The position numbers and the translations under genes are program-made. Shown in pieces: positions 23,301 through 35,831 of a DNA stretch of 64,000 bases. How positions within the stretch are numbered: position 1 is the first letter of the stretch; each line of letters starts with the position of its first letter. Under the pieces are notes generated by a model. That model had not been told where the DNA came from and did no database searches. It saw nothing but the letters and a program-made list of their open reading frames with translations. This stretch comes from Lineus longissimus (lineage: Eukaryota; Nemertea; Pilidiophora; Heteronemertea; Lineidae). Where the stretch lies: assembly GCF_910592395.1 (NCBI RefSeq), contig NC_088310.1, forward strand, positions 19,785,501 through 19,849,500. Reading direction: 5' to 3'.

Positions 23301-26300
23301 TGGATTAATCAGTCGATCTGGTGGATAACTTTAAGAAAAAATGATATTGAGTAGCATAAAAGTGTATGAAACCTATTTCTGAGAGGTTGTGAGATTTTCT
23401 CATTACTTCCCTAAAGGACCAAGGCTGTGTCTTACCAATAACCTGTATTTGCTGGGTGTAAATAAGGCCTTTTGCAATCTTTCATTTCAAAGGCAGTATG
23501 TGTAGGATCAAAGAAAGTAATTGAAAATGATTTGAAGCTCCTAGGCATGATATTCTATCCTTCAGTAGTTTGGGTTCAACTGTCTGATTCGTTTTTAAGT
23601 GAGATTATTGAGAATCAGTTAAGGGAAACCTTTCACTCTGATATTGCCAATCATATCAATATAAAGTCAATAATTGGCTTTATTGCGCCTAAGATTACTG
23701 GTGAGAAATCAACAGTTATCAGTTAATTGCACATTACTTTTATGATAGCTTTTATGATATCAACTGAAATAATCTCTGTGAGTATTGGAAAGCCGCTTTC
23801 AGGAAACTGTTCTTCTGCATTCATTCTCAGAGTCAATATTAGTTCAGTTGGAAGACTATGAGTGCCCTTGGTTGGTAGGCGGAGGAGCACCCTGGTTTGT
23901 GAGAATACTGGAGCCCTTTTGTCATCAATTAGTTGACATTTCTCTGTCGACACCAGGAAAGAGGATGTTGGTTCACTTCTACCAGTCATGGGCTTCAGAC
24001 ACTGAACTGTGCAACTCTTTTGTCATCAATCAAACCCTTCTCCCATCTCACCCCAATAAGTCCAACCCCACCTTTCCGTCAGGCACTCTTTGGCCGTAAA
24101 AAGGGACTTTGCGATCTTGGGGCCTGTTTGTCAAGTTGTTCTCTCACTGTTTTCAGAAAGAGGAGGAAAAGTTAGCCGAGGTGCATTACCAGAACCAGAT
24201 TTTGGTTCAGAGGCTGACCGGGATAATGGGGCGCAGGGCCTCCGTTGATTCACAGCAGGACAGCTATGCTCGAAGGTAAGGACAGGTTAGGATCAATAGA
24301 AAAGTGAAGTTGGCAGTATCACAAACTGCAGTCAGAGTACCATCATAAATGCGTCAAACCATTTCCCAGTGATCCAATATGACAAGCTGTTTCAGTGTGT
24401 ATGCACGGTCATACTTTTTACAGCTGAAACGCTGGCTTTGTGTATGTCCATTTCACTTTTATTTATTCACCAATATTGATTTTCATCTTGTATTTGTTCA
24501 GTGGAGTTTTACCACTTACATTACTTAGCAACCCAGTTGTAATGGGTTGTCAAGGACATCTCATTGATAGAATTTCTCCAGTTCGAATCAAAACTGACAG
24601 CAGATAATCATGCGATTAACTTTTTTGTATGCAATTCCATGGTTTTAAAACCAAATCTCATGCCTATTCTCATCTCACGCCATATCTCATCCCTAAGAGA
24701 TCTCCTGAGGTTGCCAAATGTGTATGTTATGGAATCTTGTGGCAGTGAAATAGTCGTTCTGTCTATGAGATGATTTGATTGTGCCATGAAAATTATCCCC
24801 CCCATTCTCCCTTGATGTGCATTTTAATATCAAGGCATGTATTTTAGTTTGAACCTTCGTAAGCGGGAGAAGGAAGCGGAGAGAATCTACAAATCTAACC
24901 AAGCCATAGCTCGGAGATTGGAGAGCATTAAGCCTGTCATCAATTCAAGAGAACAAGTAAGAATTGGCAATAATCATTGCTTGGTCCATTTTTTATGCAT
25001 TCTACAATAGAAGCACCCTCTATACAGCAACTCTATAACTATTGCATAGTAATGTCCAGCTGGAACTTTTGCATGCAGCATTCACTTTAAAAGCTAACCC
25101 CAGTTCTGACCTCTGCTATTGACTGTGCTCTGGCTATAGTCTTGACCATTCACCGGTATATCAAGGTTGCAGTCGATTGAATTTGCTCACAATACCTGTC
25201 AGAAATCAATTAAACCCTTGATTGAAACTGATGGATTTATGAGTGGCTAAAACGATATTGGAATCTGATGACTGACAACTTCAGCTGAAGAGCGGGAATC
25301 ACGTTATTGGCCATTCTGGCTTGCTTCAACACCCATGGGAACTCTATGAAAAGCAGCAGTTTTCATTCCATGCTGTGCAAAACAAAGACCAAATCAGGTT
25401 AAGGAGAGCATTTTACCTTAGAGACAATATTTTACCTTTAAGGCTGTTCTAGGACATTTCCCCAGATTTTGCGTTAGAGCCATGTCTTTCCTTTTTGCTT
25501 AAAGAGGAAGCCAGGGTATATTATAATGTTATCAGTCAATGTTATTTCTCGTGTGGTATAATGCAAGCTTGTGCAAGTAGACTTTTCACGATCAATTCTT
25601 CCTTCGATAGACAGGAACTGGGACATTCACTATACAAATTGACTTCTCTTTATAACTCATTTGGAACACAACTCCTTTCATGCATGATATGAAATTTTTC
25701 AACCATTCAACCGTTCAATGATATCGGCGAGACTTTAGAATTTTAAAGATAGACAGCCTTGGCCGAAGCACGGGTTTGTTGCTGATAGCGGGCTGTTAAG
25801 TAAAAGAATCTGGCTAAAGTTCTCTTGTGGTCAGTGACCAGCTGTACTATAGCTCAAAGTCCCATGACTGCAAACAAAAATTATTCAGCCACTTACGGAA
25901 AAGATGTCATATGTCAAACGATTCCTTATAATATTGGTATAATGCTCACTTTGAAGATAACATCTTACTCTATTTATGTAGGTTGGTGGTTGGCAGTCAA
26001 TGCCAGGGTTATCCAAAAGGTTTAGAACTAGATTTCATGTCTGATTCCAGGAAGAAGACTTCAGGAAGCACAAGGAGTACAGGAAACTTAGGACAGACTC
26101 AACAAAGATGTATCCAGAGTACAGCAATGAGAGAGAAGAGAGGGATAACTTCGTGCATGTCCGGCGAAGAAGCAGATCACTTGATGGGTCAGAAGACGTA
26201 CGTCAAATTTTAGTCGCAAATTTAAGCTTTCGATTGGTGTCAGTGTTGAGAATATTGTCAACAAGTCATTGGTTGTCACTTCACTTGATTGATATTTGGT

Positions 26301-29300
26301 AGGCTTACTATGTTTCGATTGGAAGAGAAGAGAAGATATTTTGGGCTGCACTAATAATCAAATTTGCATCAGTGTAGTTATCCTGGCTGACAGGCCTCTA
26401 GTTGACTCAACATCCCTGATATTTTGCCTCACCTTATCTTTTTAGGTATACTTTGACTATGGAGATGATGATAATACTGGCTTGGATGATGATGATGGCG
26501 AGGGAAAGCCAAGGCAACCAGATGATGATGATGATGAAGTCGGAGAAGATGGGCTGAGGCCATCTGATTATGCTTATCTTTACAGCGATGATGACGATGA
26601 GGTAAGTTGATTAACAAATTACAATTTTTATTTGGTTTGTTCTATTCTTAACCATTTTAATACGGATGCCATTTTTTGCCGTCGTCAACCCAGTTGGGAT
26701 TATTGACCCAATGACTCGTAAAGTTAAGGAGTCTATCGCAAGTTACAGTACTGTCCATTTGGATGGGGTCATTTGCTTGCCCTTAGAAAGACACTAAGCT
26801 GCAAGGAACCTCAATCTTACAGCTTGCTTTGAGTATTTAAGGATGAAGCAATTGAAGTAATACAACTTTCTCATGATTGCAATCGAGCACGGGCAGTGCA
26901 TGCCGGAGTTTGAACCAACAACACAGCAACAGGCTAAAAACTTAGACCCCACCCCACTCAAATGCTCGGGAAGTTATAGCCACATCATTTGGTGATAGGC
27001 CAACAAGGCTTCCTTAGTGATTTTAGCCTGAACCTATTCTTAGTTAAACTCTAAGGAACATTCATATTGACCATTTCCTATGACTTTTACAGATGCCAGA
27101 GGAGAAATGGATGAAGAAAAAGAACCAGCCCCAACCCCAATTGAAGAATGCCGATGGTCAACCGGTGAAACTGCCCAAAATTGAAAACAGAAGAGTAAGT
27201 GTCATAGAGGCCTACAGATGTTGTCCTTGGCCATTAATTCAGTTTGAAGTAGAGAAGAGACTTGGTCACAATCAAGTTGTGGTGATGATCCCATGTAATG
27301 ATGTTACCCCCAAATCTGCTATAGACTGCCTCCTGTCAGTGGATGATGCAAATCATGTCATCAAAATGAGCACTTAAGTTGTAATAAATTCATACACTTC
27401 ATTTTAGGACTACTTTGGAAATGTCCAACACCAGCATGAAATGGATGCTCGAGCTTTATTTAGGGCTTGCAAATTCAACAGTGCGGGTAAGTTAAGTTTC
27501 ATCCAACCACTTTGCACTTTCCAACTCAGGATATCAGAACCATCCACTCGTCTGAATGAGCTTGTGCCAGAAACATGCTTAATGCAAATATTTGACATTT
27601 CAAATATAAGCTGAGTTGGGTCTCTTGTTCTAAACTTAATTTTCGTTACCTCAAATGTGTCTGAGTGCCAGGTCTTTGAACATCTTGTACTCATCTTATC
27701 TTATAATCATTTTGAAAGTGTTGTATGGGAAATCTTTTACAATTTTAGGTAATTTTGAAGAAACTCTCACTAAAGGCCATGGAGCATTATTGAAGAGGAC
27801 ACCTCAGCACCGGGCGAAAATAAAAGAGAAATACACAGAGTTATTTGATCTGGTAAGTAACAGGTGATAAATGGGGTTTTATACAGGTTTTTGTGATCAT
27901 TGGTCTTATCCAGAGAGTATCATTATGTTAATATGAATCCCACAGCCTCGCATGCTAGCATTAGAGGGGCAGCGGTAGTGCAGTTGGAGAGAGTCGACCT
28001 CATGATCAGGAGGTCGTGGGTTCGACTCCCGGCCGAGTCACTGCTTGGTTCCCCGACTGGTTGAGTTCAAGTGAGCGCCTTCTGGTTGCTCTTTGAATCC
28101 CCTGATTGATTTCTGTGGAGACCGGGGTAATAATGTGATATCCCACAGCACTTTAACAGTTCCATTACTGAGGAGCGCTATATAAATGCGTGACATTACC
28201 CTGAAAGCCCTTTGAGTTAAAAAGAGAGTTCATGTGCTCGATTATCATCCATGTGAGGGAGATTTCATTTCATGGCGTTGATTTGTTTTGTTTCCAGAGT
28301 CTTGAAGACGAGCTGAAGAAAGTCACCAAACCCACTGTGCATCCATTCATCACTGCGCTGCTGACTGCCAGAGGAGGCCTTGATGATGCTGAAGAACTGC
28401 AGGCAGCTTTATCAGTAAGTTTCACTCCGAGTTATTCTTTCAGTAATTGGAGCACTGAAACTGAAACTGAAACTGCACAAGTCCTTCTTTAAACCATGGA
28501 ATTGTGCAATCCATCATTTAACCTGTAAGACTTTTTGTTTCCTTCACCAGTAATTGTATCAGCGCGAAAATTTTACTGCATCAACTATAATCTCTTCGAT
28601 ATTGTGGTGTCAGCTTTCATTGTTATTTTCATCTAGAGCGGAAGCGTCCCTCGGTTGATCCACTTGTTCTGTAGCAGGAGCAAGTCCAGTTTGAACTCGC
28701 TGCAGAATTCATACAAAAGTAGTAAGTAGCAAACCAGAACTTTTAAACTATTCAATAATCCACTAGACTGATAAGGCCTACCATTTTAACTTTTAATATT
28801 AAAATATCTATTGATTAGTCATGCATTACATTGTTTGTAGTGCTAAATGCAATGTTTTGTTGCTATCAAATCAATATTAATTTCTTTCCCAGCAGAAATG
28901 TCTTCCTCCTTTTTCAGAATACAAAAAGACCGTCGACACTGCCCTGACAGAAGTCATCACAGACCCAGACGTGCATACGCTGTTGTTATTGTTGCTAAGG
29001 AAAGATGGCAGACACGATTATCCCAGTGATGATGTCCTTGCAAAAACTGATGCTAGAAAACTTTACATGGTGAGTGAGGCCTATATATTTGCCAATGACT
29101 CCGTACATTTGATTATGACTCAGTATCTTCGATAATGACTCAGTACATTGGATAATGACTCAGTACATTTGATAATGACTCAGTACATTTGATAATGACT
29201 CAGTACATTTGATGCAGATAAATTGACAACCATAATGAAGTATATCATGGACCTTTGTTTTTAGTCTGGTAAAGGCAAGTGGACAGATGAAGATGGTGCC

Positions 29301-32300
29301 TTTTTGAAAATTGTGTCAACGAGAAGTTATCCACAAATTAGTGCCACCATGACTGGATTTAGAGGGGTAGGTACTTGGAATCATATACATTTATCTGATG
29401 AGTTGGGCTGATTATATGCAAGCTTTACTCGGGGACAATAAGAGGTACCATAGAACCTCTTTATTAGGTACATCCTAGGGACTGACAGCTGCTGTCCTCA
29501 AGAGAGAGGTGTCCTGATTAGAGAGGTCAAATTGAATGGAAACCATCAATTTGGGACAAAGACTAGTGTCCTCAATATTTAGGACATCTTCTCTATGTAG
29601 AGAAGATGTCCTCTATTTAGAGAAGATCTCCTAAAGGGAAAGGTTGTCTGGAAGAGATAGTGTCCATGAAGGGAGGTTCCACAGTATAGTTGTAATCCTA
29701 GATGACCAACAAATTCAAATCAAAGGATACAACCGACGCGATGAATAATGACCACATTGGTCTATTATTAGTTTGATTGGCTCATATGAATATCAACTCT
29801 GTCATATGCTTATTCAAGTTTCTCAACTTCAGGTTGCTGGCAGACCTCTGGGGGAAGCTGCTGAAGAAGACATTGAGTGTTCATCAGAGTATTCGAAGGC
29901 TATCAAAGCATTTGGTGAGCATCACTTTGTATTGATGCAATTCTAGAACCTACCGTGTTGCCTTCTCCGAAAGGTGAAGTGAAGTTGACACGACATACGG
30001 TAAAGAATTTACACAATGGTCTGTTTGAAACAAGTGTGCAGTTCATCCTCTTTTGCATTCACTCTCAGGAAGAACAGGGCCATATTGAGATGGGGCTTGC
30101 ATGGAAGAAAATTGCCCCCAGTGAGAATCTTGGTTTTAAATTTCTTAGAGCCAAATGAGCTATTTATATTGTTAAAATTCTGATCTTTCAGGCAATATGA
30201 TGGTAGATAAGGAGGGTGTATCTGCGTCCCAACTTCGTCTATCAATGAAAAACCCAGACAAGTTCATCAAGCTGATGGTAGTTGTGTCTGATGTAAGTCT
30301 AAGCGAGAAAAGAGGCTTGCTATATCTGTGGACCTGGTGCTTCAATTTTGATGAAACTTGATTTGATGTGGAACTTTTAGTCCATTCTTTGAGAATTTGT
30401 ACATGTCATGCCAACTAGGACATTATAGCCATAAAAATACTGGCCAGTTTGAAATGTAGGAGGAAACCAGAGACCGCAGGTGAAACCTGCATTGTTAGAT
30501 AGAGTCAGCCTCTCTGCCTTATGAAGATGATTCTGCTTGGGGAGCAAATGAAGGACTTCAGCAGAGGCAGAGTCACTATGTTAATTTTGAATTGCAATTC
30601 TTTTTCCATAAAACTAACATAGAGATTTGAAGGTTTTTCTAACCTGACTTAAAAAAACCTCAAGAAACTTTTTTGTCCTTAGGGTTCAGACCTGAGCGCA
30701 ATCAAGGATGCATACAAGGAGAAGTATGGTATTGAGTTGGAGAATGACATCAGGAATAAGTACAGGGGTGAACAGCTCAAGCTACTCCTTGCTTTGTGTG
30801 AAAAGCGTCCTCCCCCAAAAGCTAAGGTAAGTTGGAAAATTGTAGTGTAACTAATGAGCTCTCAGCATCCCGCTTGTTGCTGCTGAAAAAATTACACCTT
30901 GCTACTCTGTCATGGAACATCCTTCAATTCATTAAACAATTAAACCTCCATCAAAAACATGCTCTCAAATTCTAGTTTACCATTTATTCTAAAGTCCATA
31001 CCAATTAGCTACTAATTGCCACCGAAGACAATGAACAGTAGCTTGTTAAGGACTCCTCCCCTCTTGCCAAAGATGGGGTCGCTAGCTGAGTTAACACAAT
31101 CATCTAGTCATGAGTCCATCCTGTGGGTTGTCAACTCCACGTGTAGCCCCTGTGACTTATCCACATAATTTCATATCGTACTCTAATTTCAACAATGTCT
31201 TACACGCTTCAGGTAAAAACCAAGGATGCCACCTCCTTTCCCTTGCCAGTGAAGCAAAAGAGGTTTACGACAAATTTTAGTTCAAAGAAGGTATTCGAGG
31301 AGCCCCAGCGAGATAGTCCACCTTTGACTCCTTCACCTCCTCTCTCACCTAAGAAACAGACTTCACCTCTGCTGTCGCCTACAAAACTGACTGAGGAGAA
31401 GGCTAATAAAAAGGCTGTGAGATGGGATGATTCTGGTAGGTTATCCTGTTTGAGATTGAGGAAGAGGGTCCAAAACCTTAAAAAAGTATTGTACATCAGT
31501 ATCAACATCAAACTTGCCATTGGAATACCTCACACCTATCTTTTTGTGGCTGATGTGAGGAGGCCTTCATGATGTTTGTACCCTTTGACCAGTTTTATCA
31601 AGGACAGTGGTGTTCCCAAATGTGTGATCAATTCTAATGTTCTTTTTAAATGTTGTCCTTTGTAATTTTAATGTCCATTTCAAATTTTGTAGCAAGTGGA
31701 AGTACAGAAAGTGAGGACAGACCTGACCAGCAGGGCTCGCAACCAATACAGAAGATCGCAGAAGAATCATCCACGAATGATGACTGCGAGCATCTTTATG
31801 AAGCCATGTGCGGTTTCGGGACAGATGAGGATGTCATCACCGATATTCTAGCTCAGCGGACGAATAAACAAAGACAGAAGATTAGAGACAAATATGCTGA
31901 CTTATATGACAAGGTGGGCATAACTTTCCGAATTTTGGTCAATTGCAAAGTACCAGGGAAGATTTGGTCCTCAAATTCAGTATCCTTCATTGTCTGGTGT
32001 CAAGCGATGTTTTAAAGGGTAATCTTTGATGTACGTATCATGGTGAAAACTGGTCAGTTGCAGTAAAGTGGCTTTCTTAAGGACTAAAACAAAGATGGTG
32101 GTGCATCCATCTGGTTGTGGAGTTCTACCCCTGGGAGGGGGGTTCACTCCCGAAGACATGTGTACAGCATCCTTGTACCACAAAGGAGTGATGGGGTGTT
32201 TTTTGGTTGGCAAAACGAGACCCACGCAGGGCAAATAGACCCCCCATTTTTCAGTCGAACCCCTCATAAGCCCAAAGGCATGCTTTAAAAGATACCAGCC

Positions 32301-33737
32301 ACTGGCCATAGGCCTCTGATTTTCGACTCTCTATTTATCCTTAGATACAAAATTCTTTTTTTAATGTTAATACTAACTATCAGTGCAATATTTATTTCAG
32401 AAATTGATCAGCGACCTGAAATCAGAACTAAGTGGCAATTATGAGGAGCTGATCCTGAGTTTAATGATGGCACCCACTGAGTACCTGGCACATTCCCTCC
32501 ATCATGACATATCAGAAGCCGAGATGGAAGCAGACGCCCTCATTAGCATAATACACAGCATCGGCAGCAAGGAGATTGAAAATATGAAGAAGGAGTATAA
32601 AAGGGGTAAGTTGTAATAATCCAACTCAGTATTCTCGATATTTCATTGATGTTTCCAAAGTACAATCTCTAGACCATGATTGAGATATTGTAACTTTTCG
32701 ATTGGATCAATCTGCTGATTTTGACATCACCACATCGCAACACATACTTTTGCCTGAAGCCTTTTGTATACTCATGTTGCAAGTCAGTTAGTTATTCTGA
32801 AGGGATAGACCTGTCTGTTCAACAACATGCTCTGTGCTTAGCTCCTTGCAGCCGCCCAGGATCAAAATGATTGAAAAAATCCAGATACATGTTCCCTCTC
32901 AGCCAAACCCTTCCTCCTTTTTCGCAGCTCACAACATTGAACTGGTAGATGACCTAAAGGAACGAGGCAATGGTGATTTCAAGAATATGATGCTAGCATT
33001 GTTGAAAGATTCTTCAGCAGATGAATCCGGAAAAGAGAAATTGGACAAACTCGGTGAGTGCCAAATACTAGAGACCTTGCTCAGATCTGGAGGTGCCTGC
33101 ATGAAAGATGCAGGTGCCATCTTTGGTTTTCTATAGCCAATTATCCCAGTCAGGAACAACCTTGGAATTTGGCCCAAAGGAAGATGTTGGACTCAACCCA
33201 GAGGCGCAGATTAGGTTCAGATTCTGATGTAGTGTATAGTCTATTGTGTTTTCTTCCAGGTGAATCTCTGAAAGATGCCCCCTCGCATTTCGTGCAGTTG
33301 ATCCAGAACAGTTTTGATGGCTTTGGAACGGATGAACGACCTTTGATCAGAATCATAGTTTCAAGATCAGAGGTAGGGTTTTGCATAAATATACATGTAG
33401 CTTGTGTAAAGGTCTTGCACTGTTTACAATTGTTCAGCTGTGTGTCATTATAATTTAAGAGACAAATGATACTTTCATTAATTTTCCAAAATTCATAGTC
33501 AATATGCATTTTTTCTCTCTAATAAGTGTGTGTGTGGGGGGGGGACCCTGCGTCTGTACCTGTATTCTGATTACTCGTCTTGTCATTAAAAGTAGTTGAC
33601 TTCATTTTCAGGTTGACCTTGGTGCAATTAAGAAGCAATATAAGGAGAAATATGGCAAATCTCTTGTTGATGCTGTCAGGAGTGAGACAAGTGGGGATTT
33701 CAAGGACTGCCTGCTGGCCATTGTCAACAAAAGCTAG
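17379..33737 (+). CDS. CFAP97-domain / annexin-repeat fusion protein
   Basis: Twenty-two exons: 17379-17438, 22388-22468, 24157-24275, 24848-24956, 26051-26197, 26446-26601, 27093-27194, 27408-27486, 27749-27852, 28298-28414, 28637-28721, 28918-29069, 29265-29366, 29833-29914, 30192-30292, 30683-30826, 31213-31435, 31693-31913, 32401-32605, 32928-33053, 33260-33372, 33612-33737. All are GT-AG and every phase matches, giving 917 residues. Residues 1-135 match the CFAP97/hemingway family (RRFPHLQIK; SLNLRKREKEAERIY; ARRLESIKPVI). An acidic Asp-run linker (173-224) follows, then four degenerate annexin repeats (about 259-575), an S/T-P linker (about 581-680) and three more repeats (about 685-917). 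GFGT at 695-698 and 859-862 each has Glu exactly 38 residues later (E737, E901), the type II calcium-site pattern. A role in cilia with calcium/membrane binding is inference. Confidence 0.87.
17725..17830 (+). repeat. Fragment related to the GTC-rich repeat
   Basis: Contains ggctcaccgttcgg, then gtccgtcgtccgtcgtcgtc and ggcacgtttttta, the same order of words as the large repeats at 44366-45546 and 51371-52541. It is a short diverged relative in intron 1 of the fusion gene. Confidence 0.5.
18045..20906. mobile_element. 2.9-kb fold-back transposon with array-filled arms
   Basis: The left arm 18045-19766 and right arm 19823-20906 are inverted copies around a 56-bp spacer. The termini are TACGGTGGCCCATTAGGGAC and its inverse. 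GGTGAC flanks both ends (18039-18044, 20907-20912), a 6-bp target duplication; reading the terminus as CTACGG leaves 4 bp (GTGA) instead. Each arm has about 70 bp of terminal sequence, an array of 64- and 85-bp units made of alternating tctccgcggaaata and tctccacggaaata words (18113-19590; 19997-20842), and about 170 bp of unique inner sequence. The left array has more units than the right. There is no transposase. The 65-residue frames in the units are by-products. It lies in intron 1 of the CFAP97-annexin gene. The superfamily is not clear. Confidence 0.92.
20927..21100 (+). mobile_element. MITE, TACAGTGG family, both termini present
   Basis: Bounded by tacagtgggacctccc and gaggttctactgta, flanked by TA dinucleotides, with the family interior. 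It lies 15 bp after the fold-back element's target duplication, in the same intron. Confidence 0.7.
21389..21472. repeat. Two-copy 42-bp tandem repeat
   Basis: Two adjacent near-identical copies of a segment containing agcttcatataagcctcagt, differing at a few positions. It is intronic with no apparent function. Confidence 0.8.
21720..21901 (-). mobile_element. MITE, TACAGTA family, both termini present
   Basis: Ends tacagtaaaacctctcc and gaggtaccactgta with the shared interior. It is in inverted orientation relative to 20927-21100, less than 1 kb away. Confidence 0.65.
27963..28204 (+). mobile_element. tRNA-derived SINE
   Basis: The head contains an A-box-like tagtgcagttggagag and a B-box ggttcgactcc, followed by a tRNA-unrelated body and the tail gagcgctatataaatgcg. 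It is in intron 9 of the CFAP97-annexin gene. The surrounding sequence does not fold as a full cloverleaf, so it is a SINE and not a tRNA gene. Confidence 0.65.
29094..29213. repeat. Six-copy 20-bp tandem repeat
   Basis: Units of aatgactcagtacatttgat, the right-hand ones nearly perfect and the left-hand ones diverged. It is in the intron directly after exon 28918-29069. Confidence 0.9.
29446..29686 (-). mobile_element. MITE family member with internal expansion
   Basis: Termini taccatagaacctct and ggaggttccacagta bracket the family interior, but the right half has extra duplicated words (agaagatgtcctctatt) that lengthen it to about 240 bp. It is intronic. Confidence 0.55.
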
Positions 33738-33920
33738 CTTCGTAAAACTTATGAGGGACTGCCTGCTGACCAGAGAGAGCTAGCATCGGATAAAGATAGC
33801 GTCTCATCTACTTGAAACAAATACTAGCTTTGTATTAACAATTATAAGGGACTGCCTGCTGATTAGAGAAAGCCAGCTTTAGATCAAGGTAGTGATCTCT
33901 ATCTGCTTGAAGTATTTGGG
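33730..33920. repeat. Diverged tandem copies of the CDS end in the 3' UTR
   Basis: The word ggactgcctgctg, which is part of the last coding exon at 33704, recurs at 33756 and 33849, each followed by an agagagagctagc-like stretch. The last two copies form a unit of about 93 bp that also shares ctagctt(c/t)gta upstream. Confidence 0.6.
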
Positions 33921-34828
33921 CAATACAACTCTGGTGTAAAATTTGTGTCAGCGAACTTCATGTCACAGTAATATGTGCTTGCCAGTAAATTGCATTAAAA
34001 ACGATAGTTACCTTAGGTTAGATTGTCTATACTCGCAACTTTCCATTTTAAAAGGTCTTTATGTATGTTTAAAGCAGAGATATTCAAACCTACCTGTACA
34101 TTGCTCTTCTTTGTGTCACATTTATACATCACTGATTATTGGATTGTTTTTCTTCATTGCTCACTGTTTTGGTCATGCAATGGCAACACGGAAGTATCAG
34201 TTTCAAGTATTCCTAAATTTCTAGGAAACAGTTTGTTGATCTTTCATAGTAGGCCTACTTCAAGTTGGTTTGAGATGTCATAATTGATGTTCGTTGCATG
34301 TAGTGTTAAAATTGATATTCAGTGTAAATTTACATAATTGAAATATTTCAAATCAAATTTTGAACAATCGTCATAGGTATAATGGGACTGTGATAGCTTG
34401 TCTGTGATAATTACAAACAACAGGTTTGTTTATTCAGTTTTGTAGGAGTTTTCAATGCATCACGTTTTGTTATTTTTCCAAGATTTGATACTTTTGCAAT
34501 TTTGCACGTTTGCATCAGACTCAGAGGGATCTGCGATCAACATCTTGGCATTTGACGTCACGTTTTCGCTACGTCACAGGTACCTGCGATCAAAATCACT
34601 TGTCTGCAGAATACCATGCGACAGGTGTTACGATCATGATCGCAGACACATTCGAGGATTATCAATACCTATCGACATGAAGATGTTCACACAATGTATC
34701 ACTATGTGCCATATATTTTCACTGTTTGCAATAGTCTATGGAAACTCAGTTCATGTTCCCATAGCAATTTTACTAAAGACTTTGTTTCCTTTGAAATGTT
34801 TTCAGTTGAGATGTTATTTGATTTTAGC

Positions 34829-34834
34829 AATAAA
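34829..34834 (+). terminator. Candidate poly(A) signal of the CFAP97-annexin gene
   Basis: AATAAA about 1.1 kb after the stop at 33737, with no coding exon between. The stretch 33738-34850 is therefore read as 3' UTR. Confidence 0.45.
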
Positions 34835-35199
34835 TCTGTATTTCTCATTTGCTTGTTTGACTTTTCATTCTGTTCTCACTGTAAAGTCAGGGAGACATGC
34901 TTGCTTATATCTCGCTGTTGTGCCCTGTCTCAACAAGCTGTAAGCTCTTCAGTTTTTGACCTTACAACACACTTTGTAGAGTTGTCCAGTGAGTCGGCTG
35001 ACGGCGTTGCCACCCAGTCACCAATGTGCTGAGATGATTGAAAGCAATCGAGGTCTCCAAATTATGTGATTCAGTATTCTGTTGGAATGCCAACAAAATG
35101 GGATATCTTTTTGCCATCTTCTCCTCGAGTGTCTCTGCCTATGGAAATTGCGCCCCATGGATTATTGCCTCATGTTACTGTCCACTTGAATTGGGTGTT

Positions 35200-35420
35200 C
35201 TGTTTGTCATGGTATAGGCACCATCAACCATCTAACTGCGGGTAGCAGAGACAAGGAACCCTGGTTTTACGAGTATCAAAGGATGAAAAAATGTAGGGTC
35301 AGGTGTCTTGCTCAAGGGCATGGAAACAGCGATGATCTTTCAAGAGTTGAACTCCCAACCTCCTGATCATAAGTGTATCACCCAAACCACTAACCCTTAT
35401 GCCACTAATCTCCTGACAGT
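35200..35420 (-). mobile_element. tRNA-derived SINE, minus strand
   Basis: On the minus strand a head with tggcataagggttagtgg and gggagttcaactc at A-box/B-box spacing is visible. It lies in the space between the convergent 3' ends of the fusion gene and the FRMD8-like gene (34850-35515). That space holds nothing else I recognise. Confidence 0.5.
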
Positions 35421-35831
35421 TCAAGTTTTTGAATCATCTGATGTGTCTATCCTTGGATTCACAACAACCTCATAAATTATAAATGCAAATTTCCGATTTC
35501 TTCTTTTAACATTTATTAATTTATAAAGCAATCTGTACATTAAACAAACAATTTCGTAAACATTTCACACATATCTATAATTATATTACATCAATTACTT
35601 TTACAAGCTATTCTATTTTCATGATATTAGTTTGACTAACGTCTGATATATTTCATTATCACTATGATGGAGGTAGATAACGAACACTCTGGCTAAAGTA
35701 CAATATCTAGGCCAAGTAGATTAAATACTTAGAATCCATTGGCGAATTCAGTTTACTTTAGTCTATCTCCTGGAAATGGAAAATACAAAAACAGCATCAG
35801 TTTTAGATCAATCAGAGAACAACATATACTG

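Noticed and set aside
23472-24175. Frames between fusion exons 2 and 3
   Set aside because: They are intronic, overlap each other on both strands and contribute no phase-compatible exon except 24157-24275.
27963-28040. A tRNA gene
   Set aside because: A and B boxes are present but the acceptor stem does not pair and a SINE body and tail follow.
34455-35032. Long hydrophobic frames after the annexin stop
   Set aside because: AT-rich 3' UTR frames with no splice sites or family resemblance.
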